The translations under genes and the position numbers were made by a program. Below the pieces are notes generated by a model. The model was not told where the DNA came from and made no database searches. It saw only the letters and a list, made by a program, of their open reading frames with translations. From NCBI GenBank assembly GCA_031177735.1, contig JAPSKJ010000180.1, forward strand, positions 1 to 5,315: a stretch of 5,315 nucleotides of DNA, given 5' to 3'. Positions 3,764-5,315 of the stretch are shown here, in pieces. Each line of letters starts with the position of its first letter. The first letter of the stretch is position 1. The DNA is from Nocardioides sp. Lineage in GTDB: Bacteria; Actinomycetota; Actinomycetes; Propionibacteriales; Nocardioidaceae.

Positions 3764-5315
3764 CTACTCGCCGGCGTCCTGGGCCAGCTCGGCGCTGACC
3801 GCCAGCTCGGTTGCGTCGGTCGCCACGGTGAAGACCAGCTCGCCGACGACCTTGCCGCTCTTGCGCAGGTCGTCGGCGGCCAGCTGGGCGGAGGTGATGA
3901 GCTGCTCCGGGCCGGTGATCTCGACCCGGGCCAGCTCGGTGCGCATGGAGACCTTCGCCTGCGACTTGGCGCCGCGGATGCCGGCCAGCGCCGCGGCCAC
4001 GGCGTCGAGGCTGGAGGGGTCGGCCGCCGCCGCAGCCCCCAGGTCGAGCTCGGTCGGCCACGGGGCGCGGTGGATGGAGCCCTCCCGCCACCACGACCAG
4101 ACCTCCTCGGTGACGTAGGGCAGGAACGGCGCGAGCAGCCGGAGCTGGACCTCGAGGGCGATGGCGAGGGTGGCCTTCGCGGACGCGGTGGCGGTGCTCC
4201 CGTCGCCGTCCTCGCCGGCGTAGGCGCGCTCCTTGACCAGCTCGACGTAGTCGTCGCAGAACTCCCAGAAGAACTTCTCCACCGTCTCCAGGGCGGTGGT
4301 GTAGTCGTAGGCCTCGAAGGCCTCGGTCGCTCGGGTCACGACACCCTTGAGCCGGGCCAGCAGCGCGCAGTCGATCGGCTCGGCCACCTCGAAGTGGTTC
4401 AGCTGGGTCGCGCCCACGCCGCCGAGGACGAACTTGGAGGCGTTGAGCACCTTCATCGCCAGCCGGCGGCCGACCTTCATCTGCGTCTCGTCGAAGGGCG
4501 AGTCGAGACCCGGCCGGGTCATGGCCGCGCGCCACCGCACCGCGTCGGCGCCGTACTTCTCCAGGATGTCGGTGGGCACGACCACGTTGCCCTTGGACTT
4601 CGACATCTTCTTGCGGTCCGGGTCGAGGATCCAGCCGGACAGCATCGCGTGGCTCCACGGCAACGTGCCGTGCTCGAGGTGCGAGCGGACGACCCTGCCG
4701 AAGAGCCAGGTGCGGATGATGTCGTGCCCCTGGGTGCACAGGTCCATCGGGAAGACCCTCGCGAACAGATCAGGGTCGGACTCCCACCCACCGACGATCT
4801 GGGGGGTCAGGGAGGAGGTCGCCCAGGTGTCCATCACGTCGGGGTCGCCGATGAAGCCGCCCGGCTTGCCACGCTGGTCCTCGGTGAAGCCCTCCGGAAC
4901 GTCGGTGGAGGGGTCGATCGGCAGCTGCGCCTCCGACGGGAGCAACGGCGCGTCGTAGACCGGCTCGCCCTCCTCGTCGAGGCGGTACCAGACCGGGAAC
5001 GGGATGCCGAAGAAGCGCTGGCGAGAGATCAACCAGTCGCCGTTGAGGCCCTCCACCCAGTTGCTGTAGCGGTGCTGCATGTGCTCGGGCAGCCAGGTGA
5101 GCCGGTCACCGCTCGTCAGCAGCTCCTCGCGCAGCGCGGTGTCGCGCCCGCCGTTGCGGATGTACCACTGCCGGGTGGCGACGATCTCGAGCGGCTTCTC
5201 ACCGCGCTCGTAGAAGTTCGTCATCCGCTGGGTCGGCTTCGGCTCGCCGTCGAGGTCACCGGACTCGCGCAGCTTGGCGACCATGGCCTCGCGGGCGGAG
5301 TGGACCGTCTTGCCC
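3764..5315 (-). CDS. valS: valyl-tRNA synthetase, C-terminal part (5' end outside window)
   Basis: Class I aminoacyl-tRNA synthetase that charges tRNA-Val in the cytoplasm. About 516 C-terminal residues are visible, and the frame stays open to the window edge, so the HIGH motif and most of the editing domain are missing. Numbered from the internal Met at 5284: RQWYIRNGG at 38-46, a NWVEGLNGDWLISRQR core segment at 75-90, the DTWATSSLTPQI motif at 152-163, GHDIIRTWLFG at 187-196 and KKMSKSKGN at 225-233 (ATP-binding loop, near 4590-4612). The anticodon-binding helical domain covers roughly 305-410, including EFCDDYVELVKERAYAG. The protein ends in a short alpha/beta-like region without the long charged coiled-coil arm typical of E. 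coli-type ValRS, and DTWATSSLTPQI replaces the bacterial DTWFSSALW form. It thus resembles the archaeal-like ValRS architecture found in some bacteria. The stop is TAG. It runs convergent to the membrane-protein gene. The Met at 5284 is internal, because the preceding residues (GKTVHSAREA) also look like ValRS. Confidence 0.96.
   Translation of the reverse strand, partial: GKTVHSAREAMVAKLRESGDLDGEPKPTQRMTNFYERGEKPLEIVATRQWYIRNGGRDTALREELLTSGDRLTWLPEHMQHRYSNWVEGLNGDWLISRQRFFGIPFPVWYRLDEEGEPVYDAPLLPSEAQLPIDPSTDVPEGFTEDQRGKPGGFIGDPDVMDTWATSSLTPQIVGGWESDPDLFARVFPMDLCTQGHDIIRTWLFGRVVRSHLEHGTLPWSHAMLSGWILDPDRKKMSKSKGNVVVPTDILEKYGADAVRWRAAMTRPGLDSPFDETQMKVGRRLAMKVLNASKFVLGGVGATQLNHFEVAEPIDCALLARLKGVVTRATEAFEAYDYTTALETVEKFFWEFCDDYVELVKERAYAGEDGDGSTATASAKATLAIALEVQLRLLAPFLPYVTEEVWSWWREGSIHRAPWPTELDLGAAAAADPSSLDAVAAALAGIRGAKSQAKVSMRTELARVEITGPEQLITSAQLAADDLRKSGKVVGELVFTVATDATELAVSAELAQDAGE

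Noticed and set aside
3690..4739. Second long minus-strand frame over valS (349 codons)
   Set aside because: It overlaps valS in another frame, is Arg/Gly/Pro-rich without domains, and the valS frame has clear motifs.
5282..5284. Met codon at 5284 as the start of valS
   Set aside because: The frame is open to the window edge, the residues before it look like ValRS, and the HIGH motif and editing domain must lie upstream.

Overview
The window comes from a very GC-rich genome with strong G/C bias at third codon positions and AGGAGG/GGAGG-type ribosome binding sites. Two different clpP genes in tandem followed by clpX, with valS nearby, is an actinobacterial arrangement. The protein sequences (ClpP1, ClpP2 and ClpX resemble the mycobacterial proteins as I remember them; ValRS has a different, archaeal-like architecture) fit a member of the Propionibacteriales such as Nocardioides. 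The genus is an inference from memory, not from a search.

Layout. Positions 1-96 hold no complete gene, only a short hairpin, a possible ClgR-type operator and the ribosome binding site of clpP1. clpP1 (97-762) and clpP2 (767-1381) are 4 bases apart and presumably translated together. A 129-base gap follows, packed with three hairpins, the first a 15-bp perfect inverted repeat. clpX (1511-2794) comes next and ends in a strong GC hairpin. After a 154-base gap that contains a possible 23-codon leader ORF lies an unrecognised gene (2949-3689), coding for a protein with one N-terminal membrane segment and a long, disordered, histidine-rich tail. A shared hairpin (about 3726-3755) separates it from the convergent valS, which occupies the minus strand from 3764 to the right edge and is cut off at its 5' end.

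How the genes work together. ClpP1 and ClpP2 are expected to form the mixed double-ring peptidase chamber known from actinobacteria. ClpX is the zinc-binding AAA+ unfoldase that docks on it and feeds substrates in. All catalytic, ATPase and ClpP-docking motifs are intact, so this is a working housekeeping protease locus. The membrane-anchored protein and valS have no evident functional link to it. I see no mobile element, CRISPR array, tRNA or rRNA, and no convincing new multi-gene system. The points most worth following up are regulatory (clpP1 start and promoter, the clpP2-clpX hairpin cluster, the leader ORF) and the orphan His-rich protein.
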